From contig CAKPQG010000024.1 in the NCBI GenBank assembly GCA_934178345.1, forward strand, positions 1 through 34,817: a stretch of 34,817 nucleotides of DNA, read 5' to 3'. The position numbers and the translations under genes are program-made. Positions 23,897-31,115 of the stretch are shown here, piece after piece. How positions within the stretch are numbered: the first letter of the stretch is position 1; each line of letters begins with the position of its first letter. The DNA is from an uncultured Dialister sp. (lineage in GTDB: Bacteria > Bacillota > Negativicutes > Veillonellales > Dialisteraceae). The notes beneath the pieces are model-generated. The model was not told the DNA's origin, searched no databases, and saw nothing but the letters and a program-made list of their open reading frames with translations.

Positions 23897-23973
23897 TGGG
23901 GCGAGTGGTGGGACTCGAACCCACGCGTAACGGAGCCACAATCCGCCGTGTTAACCACTTCACCACACCCGCC
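23897..23973 (-). tRNA. tRNA-His (anticodon GTG)
   Basis: The acceptor stem GCGGGTG pairs with CACTCGC, with the diagnostic extra G at -1 opposite C73. The anticodon arm reads CGGAT-TGTGG-type with GTG, the T-arm GGGTTCGAGTCCC, and CCA is encoded. It is the first gene of a two-tRNA unit. Confidence 0.96.
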
Positions 23974-24135
23974 ATATTTTTCCGTCACAGGCATTTCGCC
24001 ATATGACGTTGTTTATTGTACCATAGAAAGAAATATCCGTCAAATAGTTTTCTGGAAGAAATTTTCCTTGCGATCGCCTGCCACAAAAAAATTCTCTTAT
24101 CGTATATAGAGAGATTCATTAAAAGGAAGAAGCGA

Positions 24136-24720
24136 ACTCAGGGCTAGCCCATGGGGCGTGCCGTCCCATTGACCCTGAATGAAAGCTTTGCTTAAATGAG
24201 GAATTAGGAATGAGGAATTAGGAATGAGGAATGAAGGTGGCGGCTTCGCCGCAAATATATATGGGGCGATGCCCGAAGGCCAGAGGATAGAAGTCAGATG
24301 TCTAATGTCTGATGTCTCCTAGTCACCTAGTCTAATCCCTAATCTCTAGCCACTAATCCCTAGCTACCAGTCACCAGTCACCAGTCACTAGCCACTAGTC
24401 ACTAGCCACTCATACCTGCTTTCAAACTTAGCAGATTCAGGGTTAGCCCTTGGGGCGGGGCGCCCATTGATTACGTGTGAAAGAGGTTCAGCAGGTTCTA
24501 TAGGTTCTGAGGGTAGGGCGGAGGTGGTACGGCGCATAAAAATCAGAAGCGCCGCGAAGGTTTGAAACTAGCGGTTTTCTCGTATCGCAGACCTAATCCC
24601 TAGCCACTAATCCCTAGCTACCAGTCACAAGTCACTCGCGGCGCCTAATTATATTTGCGGCGAAGCCGCCCCCCTTCACGTCTCATTCAATTGATTCCCT
24701 GAACCCATCAACCTGAACCC
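24136..24720. repeat. Large mosaic repeat island 10
   Basis: Nearly 600 bases of mosaic fill most of the gap 23974-24841. The order is: a GGGCTAGCCCATGGGGCGTGCC block with GAAAGCTTTGC; GGAATTA/GGAATGA heptads; a GGCGGCTTCGCCGC hairpin with GGGGCGATGCCCGAAGGCC; a CTAATCC/AGTCACC array (about 24306-24412); a second GGTTAGCCCTTGGGGCGGGG block; a GCGGCGC...GCGCCGC hairpin (24536-24560); another CTAATCC array; and an inverted GCGGCGAAGCCGCC. No gene is supported in it; 23974-24135 is plain AT-rich spacer. Confidence 0.85.
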
Positions 24721-24743
24721 TTTTCCCCCCTTTTTATATGTTG

Positions 24744-24801
24744 TATAATAATAAACAACTTAAAAGCACTGGTTCCAAGCAGGATCTGTTACGCCAGTGC
24801 T
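24744..24801 (+). promoter_or_regulatory. Promoter and leader hairpin upstream of the cyclodeaminase gene
   Basis: A perfect TATAAT (24744-24749) is followed 16 bases later by AGCACTGG (24765-24772)/CCAGTGCT (24794-24801), an 8-bp stem with a 21-base internal region holding CAG-GAT-CTG, and then TCTTTTTATT. The stem could be a terminator or a short attenuator before the gene at 24842. No good -35 is visible. I do not recognise a riboswitch class in it. Confidence 0.5.
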
Positions 24802-24841
24802 TCTTTTTATTATTTATTCTTTTATCAATGAGGTATACGCC

Positions 24842-25465
24842 ATGGACAACAAACCTTTCCGACAGGGCACCATCGATCAATTCTTAGACGATCTCGGCAG
24901 CAAGAAAGCAGCCCCCGGAGGCGGCGCAGCAGCCGGACTCGTAGGCGCACAGGCCTGCGCGCTCGCTGAAATGGTCTGCCATCTAACAGAAGCCAATAAA
25001 AACTACGCTGAATTCCACGAAAAAGCCACAGAATATGCCGCCGTCTTTCAGATGGCACGCTCCATCTTCCTCGATCTGATGGATGAAGATGCCAAGTCCT
25101 TCTTAGAGCTCATGAGCACCCTGCGCTCCATCCGCACGCTTCCTCTGGAAGAGAGACAGGCAAAACAGCTCGAAGCCTTCAAGAAAGCGATCGAAGTCCC
25201 GCAGCAGATGGCCCAGACCATGAGCGACTTGCTCCCGAGCTTCACAAACCTTCTCCTCAAAGGAAATAAGAACGCCATCAGCGACGCCATCATGGCCGCC
25301 CAGCTCGCCATGGCCTGCATCCATGCTTCGATCCTGAACGTCAAGATCAATATGAAATACATCGATGATGAATTCTATGAACACGAAATGAATGATACAA
25401 TCACCGCATGGGAAAATGCCATCTCCGCCATCGATGCCGTACTGACCTATCAGGTGGATTTGTAA
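24842..25465 (+). CDS. Cyclodeaminase/cyclohydrolase family protein (FchA-like)
   Basis: The ATG at 24842 follows GAGGT and gives 207 residues, the typical length of stand-alone FTCD_C/FchA proteins. The N-terminal FLDDLGSKKAAPGGGAAAGLVGA (about 11-33) is the family signature and contributes to the folate site. The rest is all-alpha. Family members convert 5-formimidoyl- or 5,10-methenyl-tetrahydrofolate in histidine, glycine or purine degradation; which one applies cannot be decided. No folate genes are adjacent. The frame continues upstream to 24797, but that region is the leader hairpin. Confidence 0.88.
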   Translation: MDNKPFRQGTIDQFLDDLGSKKAAPGGGAAAGLVGAQACALAEMVCHLTEANKNYAEFHEKATEYAAVFQMARSIFLDLMDEDAKSFLELMSTLRSIRTLPLEERQAKQLEAFKKAIEVPQQMAQTMSDLLPSFTNLLLKGNKNAISDAIMAAQLAMACIHASILNVKINMKYIDDEFYEHEMNDTITAWENAISAIDAVLTYQVDL

Positions 25466-25472
25466 GAAAAAG

Positions 25473-25868
25473 GTTCAGGGTTCAGGTTGATGGGTTCATG
25501 GTTGTGGTGGCAGCTTCGCTGCAAAATATATATTTGCGGCGGAGCCGCCACCTTCATTCCTGATTCCTCATTCCTAATTCGAGCAGAGCTTTCATTCAGA
25601 GTCAAGAGACAACACGCCCCACGGACTAAGTTTGAAAGCAGGGATTAGGGATTAGTAGCCAGGGATTAGGAGCCTCGAGTGACTAGTAACTGGTGACTGG
25701 TGACTTGAATACTGCCTTCGGGCATCGCCCCATATATACTCGCGGCGAAGCCGCCACCTTCATTCCTAATTCCTCATTCCTAATTCCTCATTCCTAATTC
25801 CTCATTTACGCAAAGCTTTCATCCACAATCAAGGGACGGCACGTCCCTCGGGCTAACCCTGAACCCCC
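25473..25868. repeat. Large mosaic repeat island 11
   Basis: The gap 25466-25899 is almost wholly repeat: GGTTCAG heptads, a GCAGCTTCGCTGC and an inverted GGCGGAGCCGCC hairpin, ATTCCTC heptads, and a GAGCTTTCATTCAGAGTCAAG block with CCCCACGGACTAA. GATTAGG/GACTGGT arrays (25640-25705), CTGCCTTCGGGCATCGCCCC, CGGCGAAGCCGCC, six ATTCCTC/ATTCCTA heptads, and a final GAAAGCTTTCATCC-type block follow. It is largely the reverse complement of the island 10 order. Confidence 0.85.
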
Positions 25869-25899
25869 AATCCCCTGTCACTTTCCAAAAGGAGGCCCT

Positions 25900-27513
25900 A
25901 TGTTTTCCAAAAATCAAAGCGGTTCCTCCTTGAACCGCCAGCTCTTCGAAACCTACATGGCGCTCGACAACTGGCACCAGTTTCGTCTGCGTCTTTTCAT
26001 CGAAGGGATCTTTGTCGGCATTGCAGGCGGACTCTCGATCAGTCTCTTCCGATTTCTTCTGAATGAATCCGAAGACCTGCGCATCTATCTCTACTATGCC
26101 TACCTTATCCCGGCGCTTCGACGGGAGGCCCTTCTGCCGCTTTTTTTCTACGCGCTCCTTCTCCTTGTGATCGGCGGCGCGCTCTACGCCATGTGCCGCT
26201 ATGCCCCCATGGCCGGCGGCTCCGGCATCCCGCAGGTGAAAGGCGTCATCTTAGGCCTCATGAAAATGAAATGGCTGCGCATCCTCTGGGTGAAGATCCT
26301 CGCCGGAGCCATCGGCATCGGCGCAGGGCTCTCGCTCGGTCGTGAAGGTCCTTCCATCCAGATCGGTGCCGTCGCCGGGCAGGGTCTCTCCCGCACGCTC
26401 GGCCGGACGCGCATGGAAGAGCGCTACCTCATCACCAGCGGTGCGAGCGCAGGGCTGGCCGCCGCCTTCAATGCGCCGCTCGCCGGCATGATGTTTGCCC
26501 TGGAAGAGCTCCATCGCAATTTCTCCGGAGCCGTCCTTCTCCCCACGATGACATCGGCCATCACGGCGACCATCGTCACCCGCTGTTTCTTCGGGAATGG
26601 GACCAGCTTCCATTTCGTGAATCTCGTCCCGCTCCCTGCCCAGCACTTGGGGTATGTGGCTCTCATCGCCCTCATCTGCGGCTTCGCCGGCATTGTCTTC
26701 AACTACGGTCTTCTCCACATCGGTGCCTTCTACCACCCGAAGGTCTTCAGAAATCAGGCATCGAAGATCATTTTCGCCCTCCTCTGTGCCGGAGTGCTTG
26801 GATTCCTCCTCCCGCAGGTCTTAGGCGGCGGCAACCGACTCGTCGACCAGCTCGCCATCACGAGCTACCCGCTCGCTTTTCTGCTGCTCCTTCTGGCAGC
26901 CAAATATATCTTCACCCTCATCAGCTATGGCTGCGGCACTCCCGGCGGATTCTTCCTGCCCCTCCTCGTCATCGGTGCCCTGACCGGTGCCGTGCTGGCA
27001 AATCTCCTCGTCAGCGCCGGACTTCTCTCTGCGGTGTACACGCCGAATATCATCATCATCGGCATGGTCTCCCTCTTCGCTGCGAGCGTCCGCTCCCCCA
27101 TCACCGGGACACTCCTCATCCTCGAGATGACAGGCGACTTCGATCACCTCATGGTGCTCGCCTTCGCCTCCGCCATCGCCTATATCACGGCAGAGATCCT
27201 GAAGGGCCACCCGATATACGATGCCCTTCTTCAGAAATCTCTCGCCTCCAGCCCCGATACCGCGTGCGAAGAAGAGAAGAATATGATCGAAGTCCCCATC
27301 GCGAGCGGTTCCCTTCTGGAAAATCGCCCGATCTCCGAACTTCCTCCCATGAAGCAGACCGTCATCGTGGAAATCAAGCGCTCTGGGAAAAGCCTCATCC
27401 CCGACCCCGATACCCGCCTGCACGCCGGCGACTTCCTCTACATCCTCTCCGAGAGCCGCAATGCAGAAACACTGAAGCGCATGGGCGAAGAGTCGAATGT
27501 GAGATTAAAATAA
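25900..27513 (+). CDS. CLC-type H+/Cl- exchanger with C-terminal TrkA_C domain
   Basis: The 537-residue protein has the CLC motifs in order: GSGIP (107-111), GREGPSIQ with gating Glu149 (147-154), FALEELH with the inner Glu203, GGFFLP (349-354), and Tyr440 in the last helix (HPIYDALL). Presence of both the gating and the inner Glu points to a proton-coupled exchanger rather than a channel. The tail (about 465-535) is a TrkA_C/RCK_C-like regulatory domain, seen in a minority of bacterial CLCs. The ATG follows AAAAGGAGG. It probably helps in acid resistance or chloride balance. Confidence 0.93.
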   Translation: MFSKNQSGSSLNRQLFETYMALDNWHQFRLRLFIEGIFVGIAGGLSISLFRFLLNESEDLRIYLYYAYLIPALRREALLPLFFYALLLLVIGGALYAMCRYAPMAGGSGIPQVKGVILGLMKMKWLRILWVKILAGAIGIGAGLSLGREGPSIQIGAVAGQGLSRTLGRTRMEERYLITSGASAGLAAAFNAPLAGMMFALEELHRNFSGAVLLPTMTSAITATIVTRCFFGNGTSFHFVNLVPLPAQHLGYVALIALICGFAGIVFNYGLLHIGAFYHPKVFRNQASKIIFALLCAGVLGFLLPQVLGGGNRLVDQLAITSYPLAFLLLLLAAKYIFTLISYGCGTPGGFFLPLLVIGALTGAVLANLLVSAGLLSAVYTPNIIIIGMVSLFAASVRSPITGTLLILEMTGDFDHLMVLAFASAIAYITAEILKGHPIYDALLQKSLASSPDTACEEEKNMIEVPIASGSLLENRPISELPPMKQTVIVEIKRSGKSLIPDPDTRLHAGDFLYILSESRNAETLKRMGEESNVRLK

Positions 27514-27733
27514 GGGTTCAGGGTTAGCCCGTGGGGCGTATCGCACTTTGATTACGTGCGAAAGAGGTTCGGCGGGGGAGCAGGTTCAGAGGGGAGGGCG
27601 GGGGTGGTGCGGCGCATCATCATATGGAAGCGCCGCGGAGGTTTGAAACTAGCGGTTTTCTCGTATCGCAAACCTAATCCCTAGCCACTAATCCCTAGCT
27701 ACCAGTCACCAGTCACCAGTCCCTAGTCACCAT
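27514..27733. repeat. Mosaic repeat island 12
   Basis: It begins within three bases of the CLC stop: GGTTAGCCCGTGGGGCGTA, GATTACGTGCGAAAGAGGTTCGGC, a GCGGCGC...GCGCCGC hairpin (27610-27636), then CTAATCC/AGTCACC heptads up to the ribosome binding site of the next gene. Confidence 0.85.
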
Positions 27734-27755
27734 TTATACAAAAGGAGTCTTTCTC

Positions 27756-28508
27756 ATGGGTCAGCTCAGACGAAAAGTGCATAACTACACCATCCTGGTG
27801 CTCATCAAAGAAGGCTCCATGCCCGATTTCCGCGTCAAATCCGTCGCCGCCCTGCGCGTTCGCGAAGGAGAGGAGGTCGACTCCCTCTCCTTTCAGGACT
27901 GCGATCAGCATGAACGGCGGACAGCGGCCAAAAACATGAAGGCTCTTCGCGACTTTTTGGCGGACGACCTCATCCTCACCGCCGACATCAGCGAGAATAC
28001 GCCTGCCATGGAAAAGCTGTATCAGGAATACTGCGACGCCTTCTTCACGAATACCACACTTGATATTCTCCCCATCATTGAAGAAGTGACGCCTCTCATG
28101 GACGACCCTAAGGACTTCGACGCACGCATCACCACTGCACGAAAAGAAATGGATCCATTGAAACGCGCCCGATCCGTCCATGCCATCTATGAAGAGGCGA
28201 CAGAAATCCTCTACGGCTATCAGAAAGGCTGGCCCTACTGGATCTGTGCGCTCTCCACCGACGAAGAACGCAGCATGGAAAAGCGCCTCCCCGCGAAAAA
28301 GAAAAAGCTCTGGATCGCCACCCTCTGCTGGTTCTTCGGCCTGCACTATTTCTATCTGGGAAATCCAGCGCGCAATCTCTTCTACCTCATGACAGCCGGA
28401 GGCTGCTTCCTCTGGATGCTTTTCGACCTCTACCGCCTCCCGGCTCTGGTGGATGAGAGCAATGCGAAGATCGCGGAAGAAGTGTACGAAGAATTGAAAA
28501 AGGGATGA
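27756..28508 (+). CDS. TM2 domain-containing protein
   Basis: The ATG follows AAAAGGAG and gives 250 residues. The N-terminal about 175 residues are soluble, acidic and unfamiliar to me. The C-terminal part (about 180-230) has two hydrophobic segments with WFFGLHYFYLGN (about 195-206) and the following GGCFLWMLFDLYRLP, which is the TM2 signature. TM2 proteins are membrane proteins of unclear function, often linked to signalling. The stop codon lies in GGGATGAGGGATGAGGG, immediately before a repeat island. It shows no operon partner. Confidence 0.8.
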   Translation: MGQLRRKVHNYTILVLIKEGSMPDFRVKSVAALRVREGEEVDSLSFQDCDQHERRTAAKNMKALRDFLADDLILTADISENTPAMEKLYQEYCDAFFTNTTLDILPIIEEVTPLMDDPKDFDARITTARKEMDPLKRARSVHAIYEEATEILYGYQKGWPYWICALSTDEERSMEKRLPAKKKKLWIATLCWFFGLHYFYLGNPARNLFYLMTAGGCFLWMLFDLYRLPALVDESNAKIAEEVYEELKKG

Positions 28509-29040
28509 GGGATGAGGGACTAGTGACTGGTGACTAGTGACTGGTGACTGGGGACTAGTGACTGGGGACTAGTGACTAGTGGCTAGGGATTAGGGATTAG
28601 GGATTGCGTTTTCTAAATAACTGGCATTTAAGTCAACTTCCGAATCAAGTGAGGAGTTAGGAGTGAGGAGTTAGGAGTGAGGAGTTAGGAGTGAAGGTAC
28701 GGCGCATAAAATGAGGACGCGCCGCGGAGTTTTATATAAATGATGGATAAATTGTTTTATATATGAGAGGGGGGTTGGGGCACTATATGAATTGTGTGCC
28801 CCTTTCGCCACTTCTCACTTCTCACCAAGTCCAGAAGTTGACAAATCGCAATACTAGTGACTGGGGACTGTGTGACTAAATACCGCCTTCGGGCATCGCC
28901 ATGATTTATACTCCGCGGCGCTTCTATTTTCTTATGCGCCGCACCACCATTTCGCATTTCTCATTTCTAATTTCTCATTCAAACGAGGCTTTCAAACGTA
29001 ATCAAAGAGCGGCACGCCCCAAGGGCTAATCAGCGTTTCC
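28504..29040. repeat. Mosaic repeat island 13
   Basis: GGTGACT/GGGGACT heptads (28520-28580) and GGATTAG units come first. GGAGTTA/GGAGTGA heptads (28650-28690) and a GGCGC...GCGCC hairpin follow. A GGGGCAC (28777-28783)/GTGCCCC (28796-28802) hairpin nearly identical to that at 1851-1876 is next, then CCGCCTTCGGGCATCGCC, an inverted GCGGCGC hairpin (28916-28941), and a GGCTTTCAAACGTAATCAA block with CCCCAAGGGCTAA. No gene is supported. Confidence 0.85.
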
Positions 29041-29069
29041 CTAGGGAAACGCTGGCCCATTCTCTCCCC

Positions 29070-29099
29070 TTGACTTCTCCCCTTGTAACGTGCTATATT
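29070..29099 (+). promoter_or_regulatory. Promoter of the metA T-box leader
   Basis: TTGACT (29070-29075) and TATATT (29094-29099) lie 18 bases apart, just upstream of the T-box stem I. Confidence 0.75.
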
Positions 29100-29108
29100 A
29101 CTAATAAT

Positions 29109-29365
29109 TTCACACAGGCAGTGAAGAGAAGAGTACATGATGCCGACTGGCAAAGAGAGCGCCCACACGGTGAAAGGGCGTGCAGTCAAATCATGGAAGA
29201 TGGCCTCTGAGCCAGGTATGCTGAATGATAAAGCAGCCCGGGCGCTCCCGTTACAGAGCTTGGGTATCATGGAAACATCGTACCTTAAAAGGCATCTGCG
29301 GCGACGCAGCTGCGAAATTGGGTGGTAACACGATCTCTCGTCCCTTTGGGGGCGAGAGTTTTTTA
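29109..29365 (+). promoter_or_regulatory. Methionine T-box leader
   Basis: An AGTGAAGAGAAGAGTACATG start of stem I, a specifier region AAATCATGGAAGATG with an ATG (Met) codon at 29193-29195, and a T-box GGGTGGTAACACG (about 29320-29332) are visible. A terminator stem CTCTCG (29335-29340)/CGAGAG (29353-29358) before six T closes it. The TGGT bulge (29323-29326) would pair with an ACCA 3' end, as tRNA-Met has. Uncharged tRNA-Met should block the terminator and turn on metA, 88 bases downstream. Stem I loops were not modelled. Confidence 0.92.
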
Positions 29366-29372
29366 TTGGCAC

Positions 29373-29412
29373 GAAGAGGAGTGACTAGTGACTAGTGACT
29401 AGTCACCGCTAA
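29373..29412. repeat. Short heptad array between T-box and metA
   Basis: Four to five GTGACTA heptads (29373-29403) lie between the leader terminator and the metA ribosome binding site, so they are transcribed in the metA mRNA. Confidence 0.7.
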
Positions 29413-29452
29413 CTGCCAACCACCATCAACTACATCCAAGGAGGTTTTTACT

Positions 29453-30397
29453 TTGCCGATTAAAATTGCTGACGGCCTGGACGCCATCACAGAACTGAAA
29501 AAAGAAGGAATCGTCACCATTAACGAAGCGCGCGCGCGGACACAGGATATCCGCCCGCTGAAGATCCTGATCCTGAATCTGATGCCCATCAAAAAGCCGA
29601 CAGAAGTGCAGCTGCTCCGCCTCTTAGGCGACACCCCGCTGCAGCTCTCGGTCGATTTCGCCCGCATCGCGTCTCGCGAGACCACCCACACGGACCGCTC
29701 CTACCTGTCGCAGAACTATCTCACCTTCGATGACATCAAGGATGAGAAATACGACGGCTTCATCATCACTGGAGCCCCCGTCGAAAAGATGCCCTACGAA
29801 GAAGTCGAGTACTGGCCGGAAATGATGAAATACTTCGAATGGGCGGATACCCACGTCTTCTCCACCCTGCATTTCTGTTGGGCGGCGCAGGCCGGGCTCT
29901 ACCGTGACTACGGGGTAGAGAAGCGCATCCTCCCCCGCAAGCTCTTCGGCATCTACCAGTACGGCCTCACCATGAATTACCATCCGCTTCTCCGCGGCTT
30001 TGACGACCGCTACTTCATCCCACAGTCCCGCCACACCTCCATCGATGACAGGAAAGTCGATGAGACGCCGGAGCTCACCGTCCTCTCCCGCTCTTCCGAG
30101 AACGGCATCAATATCATTTCCGACCAGGAGTCCCGCCGCATCTTCGTCCTCGGCCACTTCGAGTATGACCTGCGCACACTGGAATGGGAATATAAGAGGG
30201 ATCGCGAGAAGGGCCTTCCCATCCGCCTGCCGGAAAATTACTATCCCTACGACGACCCGCAGGAAAAGCCGCGCTTCGTCTGGTGCAGCTACGCCCACCT
30301 TTTCTATCACAACTGGCTGAACTTCGTCTATCAGGAGACCCCGTACAGCCTCGATCACCTCATGCCGTTCAATGTGCATAATCCGCTGCATGTGTAA
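29453..30397 (+). CDS. metAA: Homoserine O-acetyltransferase (MetA family)
   Basis: A TTG at 29453, behind AAGGAGG, gives 314 residues. Catalytic Cys142 (HFCWAAQAGLY), His235 and Glu237 (LGHFEYD) are all present. Residue 111 is Glu (TGAPVEK), the known marker of acetyl-CoA use; Gly at this site marks succinyl-CoA enzymes. The enzyme activates homoserine for methionine synthesis. The gene follows a methionine-type T-box, so its expression should rise when charged tRNA-Met is low. No other met genes are near, and a repeat island begins two bases after the stop. Confidence 0.96.
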   Translation: MPIKIADGLDAITELKKEGIVTINEARARTQDIRPLKILILNLMPIKKPTEVQLLRLLGDTPLQLSVDFARIASRETTHTDRSYLSQNYLTFDDIKDEKYDGFIITGAPVEKMPYEEVEYWPEMMKYFEWADTHVFSTLHFCWAAQAGLYRDYGVEKRILPRKLFGIYQYGLTMNYHPLLRGFDDRYFIPQSRHTSIDDRKVDETPELTVLSRSSENGINIISDQESRRIFVLGHFEYDLRTLEWEYKRDREKGLPIRLPENYYPYDDPQEKPRFVWCSYAHLFYHNWLNFVYQETPYSLDHLMPFNVHNPLHV

Positions 30398-30590
30398 AGG
30401 GTGACTGGTGACTGGTGACTGGTGACTGGTGACTAGTGACTGGTGACTGGGGACTGGTGACTGGGGACTAGTGACTGGGGACTGGGGACTGGGGACTGGG
30501 GACTGGGGACTGGAGACTAGGGACTGGGGACTAGGGACTGGGGACTAGGGACTGGGGACTAGGGACTAGTAGCTAGGGATTAGGGATTAG
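30397..30590. repeat. Longest uniform heptad array (about 27 units)
   Basis: From about 30400 to 30590 the sequence is an almost unbroken run of 7-base units: GGTGACT, GGGGACT, AGTGACT and AGGGACT, ending in AGCTAGG and GGATTAG. Variants are grouped, with GGTGACT first, GGGGACT in the middle and AGGGACT late, as expected from repeated local duplication. Confidence 0.95.
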
Positions 30591-30658
30591 ATTTTCATGC
30601 TCACTCGACGAAAAATGCTGTCTTGCTATGCAACGTCCTCTCGTTTCCCATGCAAGCA

Positions 30659-30683
30659 AAAAGACCGCCTCGGCGGTCTTTTT
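30659..30683 (+). terminator. Terminator hairpin before the toxin-like locus
   Basis: AAGACCGC (30661-30668) pairs with GCGGTCTT (30673-30680) around CTCG, with A and T runs on both sides. It may end metA transcription. It is nearly the same as the hairpin at 31085-31104. Confidence 0.8.
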
Positions 30684-30684
30684 A

Positions 30685-30693
30685 TGCTATAAT
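30685..30693 (+). promoter_or_regulatory. Extended -10 promoter of the toxin-like gene
   Basis: TGCTATAAT (30685-30693) is a perfect extended -10 element. No -35 is visible at the right distance, which lies inside the preceding hairpin. Confidence 0.55.
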
Positions 30694-30769
30694 AGGTCAG
30701 GTGCCATCAGCAAGCACGGTAGCGGTATGTTTTCTGCCCCTGCGTTCCACAACAAAGGGGATGATGCCA

Positions 30770-30838
30770 ATGACTGCATATGATTTTTTGACAGTTGTGG
30801 TTTGTCTAACCCTCTGTATCGTAGCGATACGAAAATAA
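30770..30838 (+). CDS. Candidate type I toxin, 22-aa hydrophobic peptide
   Basis: The frame starts at ATG 30770, with AAAGGGG nine bases upstream, and encodes 22 residues: MTAYDFLTVV followed by VCLTLCIVAIRK. The Met-Thr-x-Tyr start, a single hydrophobic helix and a short basic end resemble the holin-like toxin peptides (Hol_Tox type) of Firmicutes type I systems. Two in-frame ATGs just upstream (30761, 30764) are alternatives. A candidate antisense RNA is encoded opposite the downstream region. Such peptides act at the membrane when over-produced. This is inferred from form and layout, not from a match I can verify. Confidence 0.6.
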   Translation: MTAYDFLTVVVCLTLCIVAIRK

Positions 30839-30865
30839 AATCTTTTTCATTCATTCCATCAACAG

Positions 30866-30898
30866 AAAAACCGCCTCTCCCTTCACAGTTTGGCGGTT
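30866..30898 (-). terminator. Terminator of the antisense RNA
   Basis: AACCGCC at 30869-30875 and GGCGGTT at 30892-30898 form a 7-bp stem with a T run on the minus strand only. Plus-strand transcripts have no T run here and may read on to the hairpin at 31085. Confidence 0.75.
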
Positions 30899-30948
30899 AA
30901 TCTGTTGAACTATTAGGGGGCCATCCGTTGCCGTTTGACACCTTTTCT
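30866..30948 (-). ncRNA. Candidate antisense RNA (antitoxin) convergent to the small toxin
   Basis: A minus-strand promoter (30955-30983) predicts a start near 30948. The transcript would end at a hairpin AACCGCC (30898-30892 region) pairing with GGCGGTT (30875-30869), followed by five T at 30870-30866, giving about 83 bases. It holds no reading frame. It lies 28 bases beyond the toxin stop and would pair with the 3' part of the toxin mRNA, as RatA does with txpA mRNA in Bacillus. Confidence 0.6.
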
Positions 30949-30954
30949 ATTGCT

Positions 30955-30983
30955 ATTATACCATAAGGAAATTCGTTGTCCAA
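30955..30983 (-). promoter_or_regulatory. Promoter of the antisense RNA
   Basis: Minus strand TTGGAC (30983-30978), a 17-base spacer and a perfect TATAAT (30960-30955). It is much stronger than needed for random sequence and has no gene downstream other than the short RNA. Confidence 0.75.
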
Positions 30984-31019
30984 TGGAAAATGGTATCCTG
31001 CCCTTCCCTGTTCCATCTT

Positions 31020-31078
31020 TATACTCTACGGTGCTTTTCATTTTTAGCGCCGCACTACCATTTCTCATTTCTCATTCC
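31020..31078. repeat. Degenerate mosaic repeat fragment
   Basis: A decayed GGTGC...GCGCCGCAC hairpin remnant followed by ATTTCTC heptads marks a shortened island between the toxin-like locus and dctM. Confidence 0.55.
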
Positions 31079-31080
31079 AT

Positions 31081-31109
31081 AAAAAAGACCGCCGTAGCGG
31101 TCTTTTTAT
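31081..31109 (-). terminator. Terminator of dctQM
   Basis: AAGACCGC (31085-31092) pairs with GCGGTCTT (31097-31104) around CGTA, with T runs on both sides. It lies seven bases past the dctM stop, and could also end the plus-strand toxin mRNA. Confidence 0.88.
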
Positions 31110-31115
31110 TTACCC

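Noticed and set aside
23686..23994. A 102-residue minus-strand frame across the tRNA region
   Set aside because: It is a translation of the two tRNA genes and their terminator.
30397..30590. CRISPR array
   Set aside because: Units are 7 bases with no spacers of constant length, and no cas genes are present.
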